Shown piece after piece: positions 20,493 through 29,086 of a DNA stretch of 64,000 bases. Below the pieces are notes generated by a model, which saw only the letters and a list, made by a program, of their open reading frames with translations, did not search any database and was not told where the DNA came from. The stretch is from Proteus hauseri ATCC 700826 (lineage in GTDB: Bacteria > Pseudomonadota > Gammaproteobacteria > Enterobacterales > Enterobacteriaceae). The translations under genes and the position numbers were made by a program. The stretch is from assembly GCF_001654965.1 (NCBI RefSeq), contig NZ_LXEV01000032.1, forward strand, positions 62,001-126,000, written 5' to 3'. Each line of letters starts with the position of its first letter. The stretch's first letter is position 1.

Positions 20493-21104
20493 ATGGAATC
20501 AATAATCCACTTAATCACTTTTGAAGATGACAGTACAAAAGTTCAACTTAAAGCTGTACTTTCTTCATTAGCTGCTAATGTGAAAACTTATTCAACAGAA
20601 CAAGCATTTTTAAAATATTATTTTTCATCAACCAAAGGAGCACATAAAGAATGCATCATTATTAACACTAAAAATAGTGCATCTCCATCAATTGCACTGA
20701 TTAGAGAGCTAAATAAACTGAAAAACATCATCCCTGTTATTATTATTTCTGGGGATAATGCCATTGAAAGTTGTCGTAGTGCATTTAAATCAGGTGCTTT
20801 TGAATATTTAACTAGACCATTGAATGTTAATGAGCTTCTTAATATTGTCTCTGAAGCGTTCCTTCATTATGAAAGTGAAGTAGAACAATTTAGAACATAT
20901 ATATCTTTAAAAGATAAATTTGGTAAGTTATCGAATAGAGAAAAAGAGGTTATGGAAATGATCTTAGACGGAAATACCAGTAAAGAAGCGGCAGAAAAAC
21001 TTTCTCTTTCTCCTCGAACAGTAGAAGTTCACCGCTCAAATATGTATACAAAGCTAAAAATAAGATCCCTACCACAATTAGTTCAAGAGTATGATTTTTT
21101 TTAG
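20493..21104 (+). CDS. LuxR/FixJ-type response regulator with degenerate receiver
   Basis: A 203-residue protein: receiver-like domain at residues 1-125 and a LuxR-type helix-turn-helix at 146-199 (LSNREKEVMEMILDG then SPRTVEVHRSNMYTKL). The architecture resembles FixJ/TtrR. The acidic pair FEDD is kept, but the phospho-acceptor position after beta-3 reads IIINTKNSASP, with Asn/Thr where Asp is expected, and the conserved Lys is Arg (TRPLN). Phosphorylation as usual is therefore unlikely. No histidine kinase gene is nearby. A good AGGAGC ribosome site precedes the ATG. Its targets are unknown; AT-rich non-coding DNA surrounds it on both sides. Confidence 0.85.
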   Translation: MESIIHLITFEDDSTKVQLKAVLSSLAANVKTYSTEQAFLKYYFSSTKGAHKECIIINTKNSASPSIALIRELNKLKNIIPVIIISGDNAIESCRSAFKSGAFEYLTRPLNVNELLNIVSEAFLHYESEVEQFRTYISLKDKFGKLSNREKEVMEMILDGNTSKEAAEKLSLSPRTVEVHRSNMYTKLKIRSLPQLVQEYDFF

Positions 21105-21309
21105 AAAATATGACTTAAGAACCAATTAATCATTCAGGATTTTTATTTATAAATAGGTTTTTAATTATCCTCTGAGATAACATTGCGGCCTGTTTAAACT
21201 TCATTAATTTCTATTAATGAGGGTAGCCTGTACTTATAAAAACATTCTATTTTTGATGATTAAAACCGAATATGGGAATAATTCATACACTAGGATCCAT
21301 TCTAAAATA

Positions 21310-21345
21310 GAAGGGAAGGCAATCTTATTTTGATGCCTCCCCTTC
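21310..21345. terminator. Hairpin, possible terminator
   Basis: GAAGGGAAGGCAATC pairs with GATGCCTCCCCTTC (one mismatch and a bulge), making a GC-rich stem in very AT-rich DNA. The T-run on either side is weak. It might end the LuxR-type transcript or the opposite small ORF. Confidence 0.5.
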
Positions 21346-21384
21346 ATTAATATTCGTTTAATTTCAAATTACAACAATCGTATA

Positions 21385-21504
21385 TTAAATTTTCACAATC
21401 GCTATTATTAATAACCGAGAATAAATTTTTCTTAATAATGACAATATAAGATTAGATAAAGTATTTATTTTGATACAACTCATTACTTCATTTTTAATAA
21501 ACAT
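21385..21504 (-). CDS. Candidate 39-residue small protein
   Basis: ATG at 21504 is preceded by GAGGAGGATT, one of the best Shine-Dalgarno sequences in the window. The 39 codons encode MFIKNEVMSC, a polar middle, then a hydrophobic and basic C-terminal half (LLRKIYSRLLIIAIVKI) that could be a short membrane-associated helix. The frame is open further upstream to 21633, but the ribosome site marks this start. No family recognised. The terminator-like hairpin at 21310-21345 lies about 40 bases past its stop. Confidence 0.4.
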   Translation of the reverse strand: MFIKNEVMSCIKINTLSNLILSLLRKIYSRLLIIAIVKI

Positions 21505-22070
21505 AATCCTCCTCATTCTCATTCCTTTATTTATTTTTCTTATTTCACGAAGAAAAATATTAGTGATTAAAAAAGAATACAAATGAAATTGCAATCTCTT
21601 TTTTATGCTATAATGAAGCATGCTTATGTACACCTACGCCTCTTAAACAATAGATTATTATCAGAAAAATCCAATTTAGATTATTTATTTTTTATTATTG
21701 ACATAATATAAAAAAGGAAAATAATAACTATTTTTCTTTATATTGGTTTCTATTTTAGAAATTCATTCTCTTTATACTTTAATTTTTGTAATACAAATCT
21801 AATCAACTATACTTAATTGGTAGGCACAAAAAGACTATCTCTTTAAGAGTAACACCTATAAGTAAAACACCTTAATTTGAGATAAGTACTAACACCTACA
21901 AAATTAACTATTCATTATTAATAAGTTTTTTACTCTTAATTTGATGACTACGATTAAATCTCATTTAGTATCATAAAAATATTAGATAAACTTATACGTT
22001 TATTCTTATTCTATTATGACTCTAATAGAATTATCCTAGTCACTTCCATAATATCCTTTTACAGATAACA

Positions 22071-22736
22071 ATGAACAATCAAGATAAGAATCGCCGCCCT
22101 ATTAAAGCAAGACAAACTTACTGGGCAACCACTTGTAGTCGCTGGCTACAAAAAAAAGGTGCAACCCCCAATGGCATCTCACTGTTTAGTATTCTCTTCG
22201 CTGCACTCGCAGGTATTGCACTATTCTTCGCCTTCTCAGACACTCACTACGTCATTCGTGCAAGTTTGTTTATCATCGGTGCTTTAATGATCCAAGGCCG
22301 GCTTATATGTAACCTCTTAGATGGCATGGTTGCCGTTGAAGGTGGCATGAAAAGCCCTGTTGGTGCCGTTTATAATGAATTGCCAGACAGAATAGCAGAC
22401 ACGCTAATTATTATTGGTGTAGGTTATGGTTTATCATCCCATTTTCCCATAGCTATTACATTAGGTTGGATTGCTGCGTTCTTTTCGGTTATGACCGCTT
22501 ATGTTCGTGTGTTAGGTGGAAGTTGTGGATTAGAACAACGTTTTACAGGTCCGATGGCAAAGCAACATAGAATGGCGTTACTGACTTTTATTGCTATCAT
22601 TGCCGCATTTATGCCCATTATTTGGGGAGCATGGTTATTTCTTATTGCATTATCGATAATTATCTTTGGTGCTGCATTAACCACAATTTTCAGAACCCGT
22701 CGGATATTACGGGATTTATCACAAGGTGCTGATTAA
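22071..22736 (+). CDS. CDP-alcohol phosphatidyltransferase-like membrane protein (YnbA-like)
   Basis: A 221-residue membrane protein of the CDP-alcohol phosphatidyltransferase superfamily, which joins an alcohol to a phosphatidyl group from CDP-diacylglycerol. The signature region is at residues 81-110: NLLDG, then A88-V89, G98, N102, D106 and D110. Compared with the canonical D..DG..AR........G...D...D, the first and third Asp are Asn and the Arg is Val. E. coli YnbA has the same two Asn substitutions, so this looks like a paralogous group with unknown alcohol substrate. The stop overlaps the next start by one base (TAATG), the first gene of a three-gene operon. Confidence 0.85.
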   Translation: MNNQDKNRRPIKARQTYWATTCSRWLQKKGATPNGISLFSILFAALAGIALFFAFSDTHYVIRASLFIIGALMIQGRLICNLLDGMVAVEGGMKSPVGAVYNELPDRIADTLIIIGVGYGLSSHFPIAITLGWIAAFFSVMTAYVRVLGGSCGLEQRFTGPMAKQHRMALLTFIAIIAAFMPIIWGAWLFLIALSIIIFGAALTTIFRTRRILRDLSQGAD

Positions 22737-23473
22737 TGAAAAATGGCAGGCTTTCTTTCGATGCAAAAATTGTTTCATCTATTCTTGTTTCTATTTGTCG
22801 TTTTTTAACAGGAATACGGGCTAAACAAACCTCCCCTATTGCCGATAATACGCCTTGTATTTATTACGCCAATCATTCTAGCCATCTTGATGGTCTGGTT
22901 ATTTGGTCTTGTCTAGCTCCAGATATTCGTCCTTATGTTCACCCTGTTGCTGCCGAAGACTATTGGAATAAAAACCGCCTGCGCCGTTATTTATCACGAC
23001 GAATTTTTAGGGCTGTACTGATCCCTCGTCATGCAACAAAAATGGCCTTTTCTGAATATCCCCCTGAAAGTCAGGGACAAGTCGAATTAACAAAAGAATC
23101 ATCAACTAATAATGACCTGTCAGCACCCACTCAAAATAAGGTCAATGCACTCGAGTTAATGCAAAAAATATTAGACAAAGGTGAGTCTTTGATTATTTTT
23201 CCGGAAGGAACACGGGGCAATGGTGAATCTATTCAAGATTTTAAAGCGGGTCTATGGCATTTATCTCGTAAAAATCCGAATGTACAACTTGTGCCCATCT
23301 ACCTTGAAAATCTAAATCGTGTGTTACCTAAAGGCTCTCGTTTAGTCGTACCGGTTATTTGTAGTGCTCTCTTTGGAGCACCTATTGAATCAACAACCGA
23401 AGAAGAGAGTAAGCAAGAATTTTTGATCAGAGCCAAAATTGCACTAGAGGAGTTACACAATGGAACGTATTAG
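22736..23473 (+). CDS. PlsC-type 1-acylglycerol-3-phosphate acyltransferase-like protein
   Basis: A 245-residue acyltransferase with block I NHSSHLD (His47-x4-Asp52) and block III FPEGTR (155-160), the catalytic and phosphate-binding elements of the PlsC family. Between them is a hydrophilic insertion (residues about 108-135, Ser/Thr/Glu/Gln rich) not seen in housekeeping PlsC. It probably acylates lysophosphatidate or a related lipid. The start shares its A with the stop of the upstream gene; the next gene starts 14 bases before this one ends, so translation is coupled. Confidence 0.87.
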   Translation: MKNGRLSFDAKIVSSILVSICRFLTGIRAKQTSPIADNTPCIYYANHSSHLDGLVIWSCLAPDIRPYVHPVAAEDYWNKNRLRRYLSRRIFRAVLIPRHATKMAFSEYPPESQGQVELTKESSTNNDLSAPTQNKVNALELMQKILDKGESLIIFPEGTRGNGESIQDFKAGLWHLSRKNPNVQLVPIYLENLNRVLPKGSRLVVPVICSALFGAPIESTTEEESKQEFLIRAKIALEELHNGTY

Positions 23474-24395
23474 TAATGAAGTATTATGGATTTTTATTGG
23501 GCTCTTCTCTTTCTTAATTATCGCGAGTATTACAGGTGCTATTCTTGCGGCAATTAAAGGCAAAACCTCCACTATTGCTAATCTTAATTCGCGGATAAAC
23601 GCATGGTGGGTTATGTGTATAATTGCCGCTGTTGCTATTGGAATTGGCCAAATTGGTTCTGTTGTACTTTTCACTTTAATATCTTGGCTCGCATTACGTG
23701 AACTAATTACTCTAACACCTACACATCGTGGTGATCACGAAGCCCTTTTCTGGTGTTTCTTCGTTATTCTTCCTATTCAATATATTTTAGTTGGTGTGCA
23801 ATGGTATAACCTGATGGCTATTTTTATTCCGGTTTATGCATTTTTACTTATTCCAACACGTATGGCACTTTCTGGAGATACCAACCACTTTTTAGAGCGC
23901 ATGGCAAAAGTACAATGGAGTGTAATGATTGCTATTTACTGCTTAAGTTATGCCCCTGCCCTATTAATGTTACCAATAGAAGGTTTTGAAGGCCGTAATA
24001 TTAATTTATTACTCTTTTTGATGATCGTGGTTCAGGTTTCTGATGTACTGCAATACGTCTTTGGTAAACTCTTTGGCAAACATCCTATCGTGCCAAAATT
24101 AAGTCCAAATAAAACTGTAGAAGGCTTTTTCGGTGGCATTATTTCGGCAAGCTTAATTGGTATGATGCTCTGGTGGGCTACGCCATTCTCATGGTGGGCG
24201 GCATTTTTACTTTCACTGGTTATTACGCTTGCGGGTTTTGCGGGTGGATTATGTATGTCAGCAATTAAAAGAGACAGTGGTGTAAAAGACTTTGGCACAA
24301 TGATAGAAGGTCATGGCGGTATGATGGACAGAATGGATTCACTCTGTTTTGCAGCCCCCATTTTCTTTCATGTTATTCGCTATTTCTACGTGTAG
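23460..24395 (+). CDS. Phosphatidate cytidylyltransferase-like protein (CdsA family)
   Basis: A 311-residue polytopic membrane protein. The CdsA signature is intact at residues 267-293: SAIKR, VKDFG, HGG and DRMD in the right spacing; SPNKTVEG (215-222) is also conserved. The family makes CDP-diacylglycerol from phosphatidate and CTP. The start ATG is within the end of the acyltransferase gene and has GAGGAG eight bases upstream. Being the third gene after an acyltransferase and a CDP-alcohol transferase, it would supply the CDP-lipid used by the first gene product. A second, housekeeping cdsA is expected elsewhere in the chromosome. Confidence 0.9.
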   Translation: MERISNEVLWIFIGLFSFLIIASITGAILAAIKGKTSTIANLNSRINAWWVMCIIAAVAIGIGQIGSVVLFTLISWLALRELITLTPTHRGDHEALFWCFFVILPIQYILVGVQWYNLMAIFIPVYAFLLIPTRMALSGDTNHFLERMAKVQWSVMIAIYCLSYAPALLMLPIEGFEGRNINLLLFLMIVVQVSDVLQYVFGKLFGKHPIVPKLSPNKTVEGFFGGIISASLIGMMLWWATPFSWWAAFLLSLVITLAGFAGGLCMSAIKRDSGVKDFGTMIEGHGGMMDRMDSLCFAAPIFFHVIRYFYV

Positions 24396-24711
24396 TTTAT
24401 ATAACGTTTCTTACTATTGATTAAAAAGCAGTACTCATTATCTCATCAATGGGGACTGCTTCTATAAACACACTAAGTATTGTTTAATTAACTCGATGCC
24501 ATATCAACATTATCACCAAATCAATTAAACGTTTGTTTTAATTTTTGACAAAAAATCAAGATGTTAGTTTTTTGCTATTAAAACAATCTATTACCGCATA
24601 AATTCCTAATTTATTACTCTCTACTCATTCGCTTTATACTCATTGTGATAGCTTAAAACAGTGCTATCTTTTACCCTACTCTCCCTTTTTTATTCTTAAA
24701 CACAATTTATT
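24396..24711. other. Intergenic region after the phospholipid operon
   Basis: 316 bases. Holds the hairpin at 24426-24461; otherwise AT-rich with nothing recognised. Confidence 0.5.
24426..24461 (+). terminator. Probable terminator of the CdsA-like operon
   Basis: AAGCAGT / ACTGCTT with inner pairing (CATT/AATG) forms a long stem about 31 bases past the stop; the following T-run is short. Confidence 0.5.
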
Positions 24712-25533
24712 ATGATTACTTGGTTACTTCTTGCTTTAGCTTTGCTTTTATTAGGGTTCAACCGCACACTTGCACTTATTACTTTAGCAATAACGACAAT
24801 CAGCGCCTTTTTAACAGGTGTCATAACATGGCCAGCGCTTCCCATTATTGTTGCCACTATTCTGTTAGCCATTGCTTATTATCGTTACCAGCAGCAAAAA
24901 TTAATCCATTGGATAATTACACTAGCACTACTCTTAATTGCTTTTGCATTAGCTTTTCATTTTATTCCAGGTTTTAATAACCTTCGTTACCTTTCACATA
25001 CACCACTAGGACTACATAGCGCTCCATTTTCTTTTTATTTCAATGCAGATAAAGCCTTGTTGCCCTTTATTCTGCTTATTTTAATACCAACTCTTTTTAA
25101 TCGTTCACCACTAAAACCAGCATCTACCCGTCAATGGGGAATACTCATTCTTGCTGTTCCAACATTATTATTACTTGCTACAGCGCTTGGTGGTTTAGCC
25201 ATTGAACTCCACTTACCAAATTGGTTGCCTGCATTTATTCTTGCAAATCTCTTTTTTGTTTCACTTGCGGAAGAAGCATTATTTCGAGGTACGATCCAAC
25301 AGTTATTATCGCGTTATCTTCCACCTTATATTGCCTTATTTATTGCGGCGATTATTTTTGGCTTAGCACATTTTGCAGGTGGATTATTGCTTGTTGTCTT
25401 TGCGTCGCTAGCAGGGATAATTTACGGATTAGCATGGATGTGGAGTGGTAAACTTTGGGTAGCAACCCTATTTCATTTTGCGCTTAATCTGACTCATCTA
25501 CTCTTCTTTACCTATCCTTTTAAAGTTGCTTAA
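24712..25533 (+). CDS. CPBP-family intramembrane glutamic endopeptidase
   Basis: A 273-residue very hydrophobic protein with the three CPBP (CAAX protease and bacteriocin-processing) motifs: EEALFRG with Glu187-Glu188 and Arg192, FGLAH (Phe216, His220), and HFALN (His255, Asn259). These residues form the catalytic site in the family. Roles in bacteria include self-immunity and peptide maturation, not known here. No clear Shine-Dalgarno precedes the ATG; another start was not found. It is alone, with no bacteriocin gene nearby. Confidence 0.85.
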   Translation: MITWLLLALALLLLGFNRTLALITLAITTISAFLTGVITWPALPIIVATILLAIAYYRYQQQKLIHWIITLALLLIAFALAFHFIPGFNNLRYLSHTPLGLHSAPFSFYFNADKALLPFILLILIPTLFNRSPLKPASTRQWGILILAVPTLLLLATALGGLAIELHLPNWLPAFILANLFFVSLAEEALFRGTIQQLLSRYLPPYIALFIAAIIFGLAHFAGGLLLVVFASLAGIIYGLAWMWSGKLWVATLFHFALNLTHLLFFTYPFKVA

Positions 25534-25892
25534 TCACAAGATTATTTTTGTCTTGTTCTAATATTCGTTATTTCTTTTGACTTCCGTGATTATTTCGTAG
25601 GTAAAAAGGAATAACGATATGTGAAGAGAATCACACTATTATGATGCAGATTTTCTGATTTCTCCCATCATCAGATGAAATCTTTGTTAGTATGCTTTAT
25701 TGCTTATCTTTAAATAATCAAAATTTCATACAATGCACAATAAAAAGTAAGACATCATAAAAATCCTTAACACTATAAAACGTTACTTACATTGCTGCAT
25801 AGACGATAAAAAAGATAGGTAAGCTTTATTTTTATTTTTTAAGTCAGAATATTTCGCTGATTTTTTCCTCTCATACCATCAGGATAAAAAAT
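25534..25892. other. Intergenic region upstream of allS
   Basis: 359 bases, AT-rich, with a possible hairpin around 25647-25683. No gene recognised. Confidence 0.45.
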
Positions 25893-26807
25893 ATGTTAGA
25901 TCAAGAAATGATCCGTACTTTTATACAGGTTGCAGATTGTCAAAGTTTTACTAAAGCCGCTGATGTACTTCATAAAACCTCCGCCGCCATTAGTTATCGC
26001 ATAAAAACGTTAGAGGAAAATATTGGCACTCAATTGTTTAATCGCACCACAAGAACCGTGACATTAACCCCGGCTGGCGAATACCTCTTAGAAAAATGTC
26101 GTCAATGGATTGTGTGGTTAGAATCAATGCCTATTGAGCTGCAACAAATGAACGCGGGTGTTGAACATCAGGTTAATATTGTCATTAATAATCTGCTTTA
26201 TGATCGCACTGCTGTCGCCAGTATGTTGGCTTGCCTGCATCAACGTTTTCCATCAACTCAGTTTCATATTACACGCCAAGTTTATATGGGTGTTTGGGAT
26301 GCGTTAATTAATGAAGATTATCATTTTGCGATAGGTGTAACAGGCAATGAATCCCTTAAGAATAATATTAACATTTGTGCTATGGGAGAAATTCAGTGGC
26401 AATTTGTTGTCGCCCCAAATCATCCTTTAGCAAATGTAACGGGCGTATTAAGTGACGATCAAATGCGTATGTATTCTGCTGTAAACGTTGAAGATACATC
26501 TCGCCACCTTTCTAAGCGTACTGCTTGGCGTTTATCAGGGCAGCATGAAATTAGAGTTCCTGATTTACATACTAAACTAGCTTGTCATTTAAAAGGGGTC
26601 GGTATCGGATTTTTGCCATTAAGTTTATGCAAACCATTAATTGATAGTGGACAGTTAATTGCAAAAGAAGTCAAAAATCGACGTCATAATTCGCCACTTT
26701 CGCTTGCTTGGTGTGAAGATAAAAAAGGTGCTGTTGTCAGTTATTTAGTTGAACTATTTCAACAAAGTCATCCTAGTGTACAATCTTTTTATGATCCCTT
26801 AAATTAA
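25893..26807 (+). CDS. allS: LysR-type activator AllS
   Basis: A 304-residue LysR regulator with an N-terminal winged helix-turn-helix (MIRTFIQVADCQSFTKAADV) and a C-terminal effector domain. Recognisable AllS stretches are SMPIELQQMNAGVEHQVNI and QVYMGVWDAL, close to E. coli AllS, which activates the allantoin/ureidoglycolate genes under anaerobiosis. It converges with the MFS gene of the allFGHK operon, so the same regulon is probably under its control. The AllS target genes allD and allC are absent here. A shared bidirectional terminator separates it from the MFS gene. Confidence 0.88.
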   Translation: MLDQEMIRTFIQVADCQSFTKAADVLHKTSAAISYRIKTLEENIGTQLFNRTTRTVTLTPAGEYLLEKCRQWIVWLESMPIELQQMNAGVEHQVNIVINNLLYDRTAVASMLACLHQRFPSTQFHITRQVYMGVWDALINEDYHFAIGVTGNESLKNNINICAMGEIQWQFVVAPNHPLANVTGVLSDDQMRMYSAVNVEDTSRHLSKRTAWRLSGQHEIRVPDLHTKLACHLKGVGIGFLPLSLCKPLIDSGQLIAKEVKNRRHNSPLSLAWCEDKKGAVVSYLVELFQQSHPSVQSFYDPLN

Positions 26808-26834
26808 AAAGGGCAAACCTAAGTTTGCCCTTTT
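26806..26834. terminator. Bidirectional terminator between allS and the MFS gene
   Basis: Perfect 11-bp-plus stem AAAAGGGCAAAC / GTTTGCCCTTTT with A-run and T-run on opposite sides. Confidence 0.93.
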
Positions 26835-26863
26835 GTTCACACTTTATAATCTTATATAACTGA

Positions 26864-28108
26864 CTATTTTGCCGGTGTTGCTTCTGGGCTTTCTTTAATA
26901 AATAAGCTAGCAACAATACCAACACAAATAAGTATTGCAGCGAAATAGAAACCAGAGTCCATACTGCCTGTTTTATCAGATAAGAAACCGGTAAGCGTTG
27001 GTGCGAAAACAGAACCTAACATACCGATACAGTTATAAACACCAAAGGAGGTTCCTAACGCATGGCGCGGTGAGTTATCAGCAACAACAGCAACTAAAAC
27101 TGGGTTAGTACTAATTTTACCGACAATACCGTAAAGAATCAGTGCACCAATTAATACTGGCATTGATTCTGACATCGGAACCGCAAGAATTGCCACTAAA
27201 GATAGTGGTAACATCACCAATAATACTGGCTTACGGCGACCTAACTTGTCTGAAATCCAGCTAAATATCAGTGAGCCCGGAATAGCAAACCAAGGCATTA
27301 ATGATGCGATAGTTGAGATTTGTGTTCCGGTAATGCCACGTTCTGTTTCAAGGTAGTACGGCAACCAGGTTACTAATACAAAGAAGCCATAAATTGAACA
27401 GAAAATAGTGATGTAAGCTAGGTTAATATTACGGTTACCAAATAAGTCTTTGAAAGTTAGTTTGGTTTTTTGTTTTGGTGCATCAGGATCCGTTGAAGAC
27501 GCTTTATTTTTTGGCTTATCTTTAATAATCCATAACATCATCAGACCAATGATAATAATTGGTACACCAATGATATAGAACGGCGCACGCCAACTCATCC
27601 CCATCTCACCAACAGAAATACTAGAGATGTAGTAACCAATTGATAGACCAAATGCCATACCACTATTGATAATCGCACTACCTAATGTAATACGATGTTT
27701 TGGTATCGCTTCTGATGATAAACCGTACTGAGGACCATAGTAGAAACCTTGGAAAACCCCAACCATAACCCATGCGAACATAAAGGTTACATAAGTTGGC
27801 ATCATACCCGCGATCATGGTGAATCCACCAAATAAGATCACACCAGTAACTAATACTTTTTTCTTACCTAAATAATCACCAATCATGCCTGATGGAATAT
27901 TTAATGCAGTGTATCCGATAAAGAAGATACTCATAATGGAACCGAGTTGTGCTTTGGTTAAATCAAACTCAGCACCAATATTAACCATCAATGGCCCAAC
28001 AATTGCGCGGCTACCATAAAGCGCAATCCAACCAAAGAAGAAGATAATCGTCAGCTTGACCCAATAAGGGACTTTGCCTTTACTCTCATTCACTTGTGCA
28101 TCGTTCAT
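26864..28108 (-). CDS. MFS anion:cation symporter-type transporter
   Basis: A 414-residue protein with twelve predicted membrane segments and the MFS loop MIGDYLGKKKVL; it resembles the anion:cation symporter family that carries small organic anions. It is the last gene of the allFGHK-like operon, 27 bases after the carbamate kinase gene, so it may import oxalurate, allantoate or another ureido acid. The Shine-Dalgarno AGGAGC is well placed. Substrate is an inference from context only. Confidence 0.82.
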   Translation of the reverse strand: MNDAQVNESKGKVPYWVKLTIIFFFGWIALYGSRAIVGPLMVNIGAEFDLTKAQLGSIMSIFFIGYTALNIPSGMIGDYLGKKKVLVTGVILFGGFTMIAGMMPTYVTFMFAWVMVGVFQGFYYGPQYGLSSEAIPKHRITLGSAIINSGMAFGLSIGYYISSISVGEMGMSWRAPFYIIGVPIIIIGLMMLWIIKDKPKNKASSTDPDAPKQKTKLTFKDLFGNRNINLAYITIFCSIYGFFVLVTWLPYYLETERGITGTQISTIASLMPWFAIPGSLIFSWISDKLGRRKPVLLVMLPLSLVAILAVPMSESMPVLIGALILYGIVGKISTNPVLVAVVADNSPRHALGTSFGVYNCIGMLGSVFAPTLTGFLSDKTGSMDSGFYFAAILICVGIVASLFIKESPEATPAK

Positions 28109-28134
28109 AATGACGCTCCTGAAAGAATTTCTTA

Positions 28135-29040
28135 TTAAGACTTATAAATTAAAGTGCCAGACTGACCTTCAATAACTTGTTGGATGTTTTGTAATGCACC
28201 AATATGAGCCTGTTGCCCTGTTGCATTAACAAAATCACTGACAGCCATGATTTTTGGTCCCATAGCGCCATCAGCAACTGCCATTGGTGCAAGTTCTTCT
28301 GGTGTTGCTTCACGAATAGCCGCTTGTTCTGGTGTTCCCCAATTTTTATAAATAGCATCTGCTTCTGTTAAAATAACAAAGTGCTCTGCATTTAATTCAC
28401 GAGAAATTAAAGCCGCAGTTAAATCTTTATCAATAACAGCTTCACTACCAATAAATTCATTATTTGAATTGTTGACGGGAATACCGCCACCACCACCACA
28501 AATAACAATATGACCTTTATCTAATAAAAGTCTTACTGCTTCGATATCAATAATCTTTTTCGGTGTTGGTGATGGCACAACACGACGATAATGTTTACCG
28601 TCTGGTTTAAATGTCCATTGATACTTCTCGATTAATTGCTCCATATTTTCTTTATCGTAAATAGGGCCGATAAATTTACTTGGGTCATTAAACGCTTCAT
28701 CATTAATATCAACTGAAACACGCGTCATCACTGTGGTAATTGCTTGTTCTGGATGATGTTGATTAATCTTTTGCATCATCATATAACCAATCATACCTTG
28801 GCTTTCTGCAACCAAGATATCCAATGGATACGCAGGAACTTCTTGATAAGCAAGGTTTTGTAATGCAAGCAAACCAACCTGAGGCCCATTACCATGTACT
28901 AATACAACACGATACTCTTGCGCTAATTTATTAATTGTCTCTGACATCAATTCAATATTTTTATATTGATTCTCTGCCGACAAAACTTCTCCGCGTTGCA
29001 ATAATGCATTTCCGCCTAAAGCAATAACAATTGTTTTCAT
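28135..29040 (-). CDS. allK: Carbamate kinase
   Basis: A 301-residue kinase that makes ATP and carbamate from ADP and carbamoyl phosphate. N-terminal IALGGNALLQ and the Gly-rich loop CGGGGGIPV are diagnostic of the amino-acid-kinase fold carbamate kinases. The frame is open upstream to 29169, but ATG 29040 gives the family start. It sits between an allH-like gene and the MFS gene, as the E. coli YbcF/AllK gene sits next to the fdrA cluster. The expected job is ATP recovery from carbamoyl phosphate formed by the AllFGH enzyme. Confidence 0.93.
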   Translation of the reverse strand: MKTIVIALGGNALLQRGEVLSAENQYKNIELMSETINKLAQEYRVVLVHGNGPQVGLLALQNLAYQEVPAYPLDILVAESQGMIGYMMMQKINQHHPEQAITTVMTRVSVDINDEAFNDPSKFIGPIYDKENMEQLIEKYQWTFKPDGKHYRRVVPSPTPKKIIDIEAVRLLLDKGHIVICGGGGGIPVNNSNNEFIGSEAVIDKDLTAALISRELNAEHFVILTEADAIYKNWGTPEQAAIREATPEELAPMAVADGAMGPKIMAVSDFVNATGQQAHIGALQNIQQVIEGQSGTLIYKS

Positions 29041-29086
29041 AATTATCCGTATCCGAATGTTTATATAAATTCTTTTATTAAAAAAA

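Larger units (their letters stand above)
21105..22070. other. Long AT-rich gene-poor region
   Basis: 966 bases between the LuxR-type gene and the phospholipid operon. Apart from the hairpin at 21310-21345 and the small ORF at 21385-21504, no coding potential or decayed homologue was recognised. It could hold small RNAs or an AT-rich regulatory region. Confidence 0.5.
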
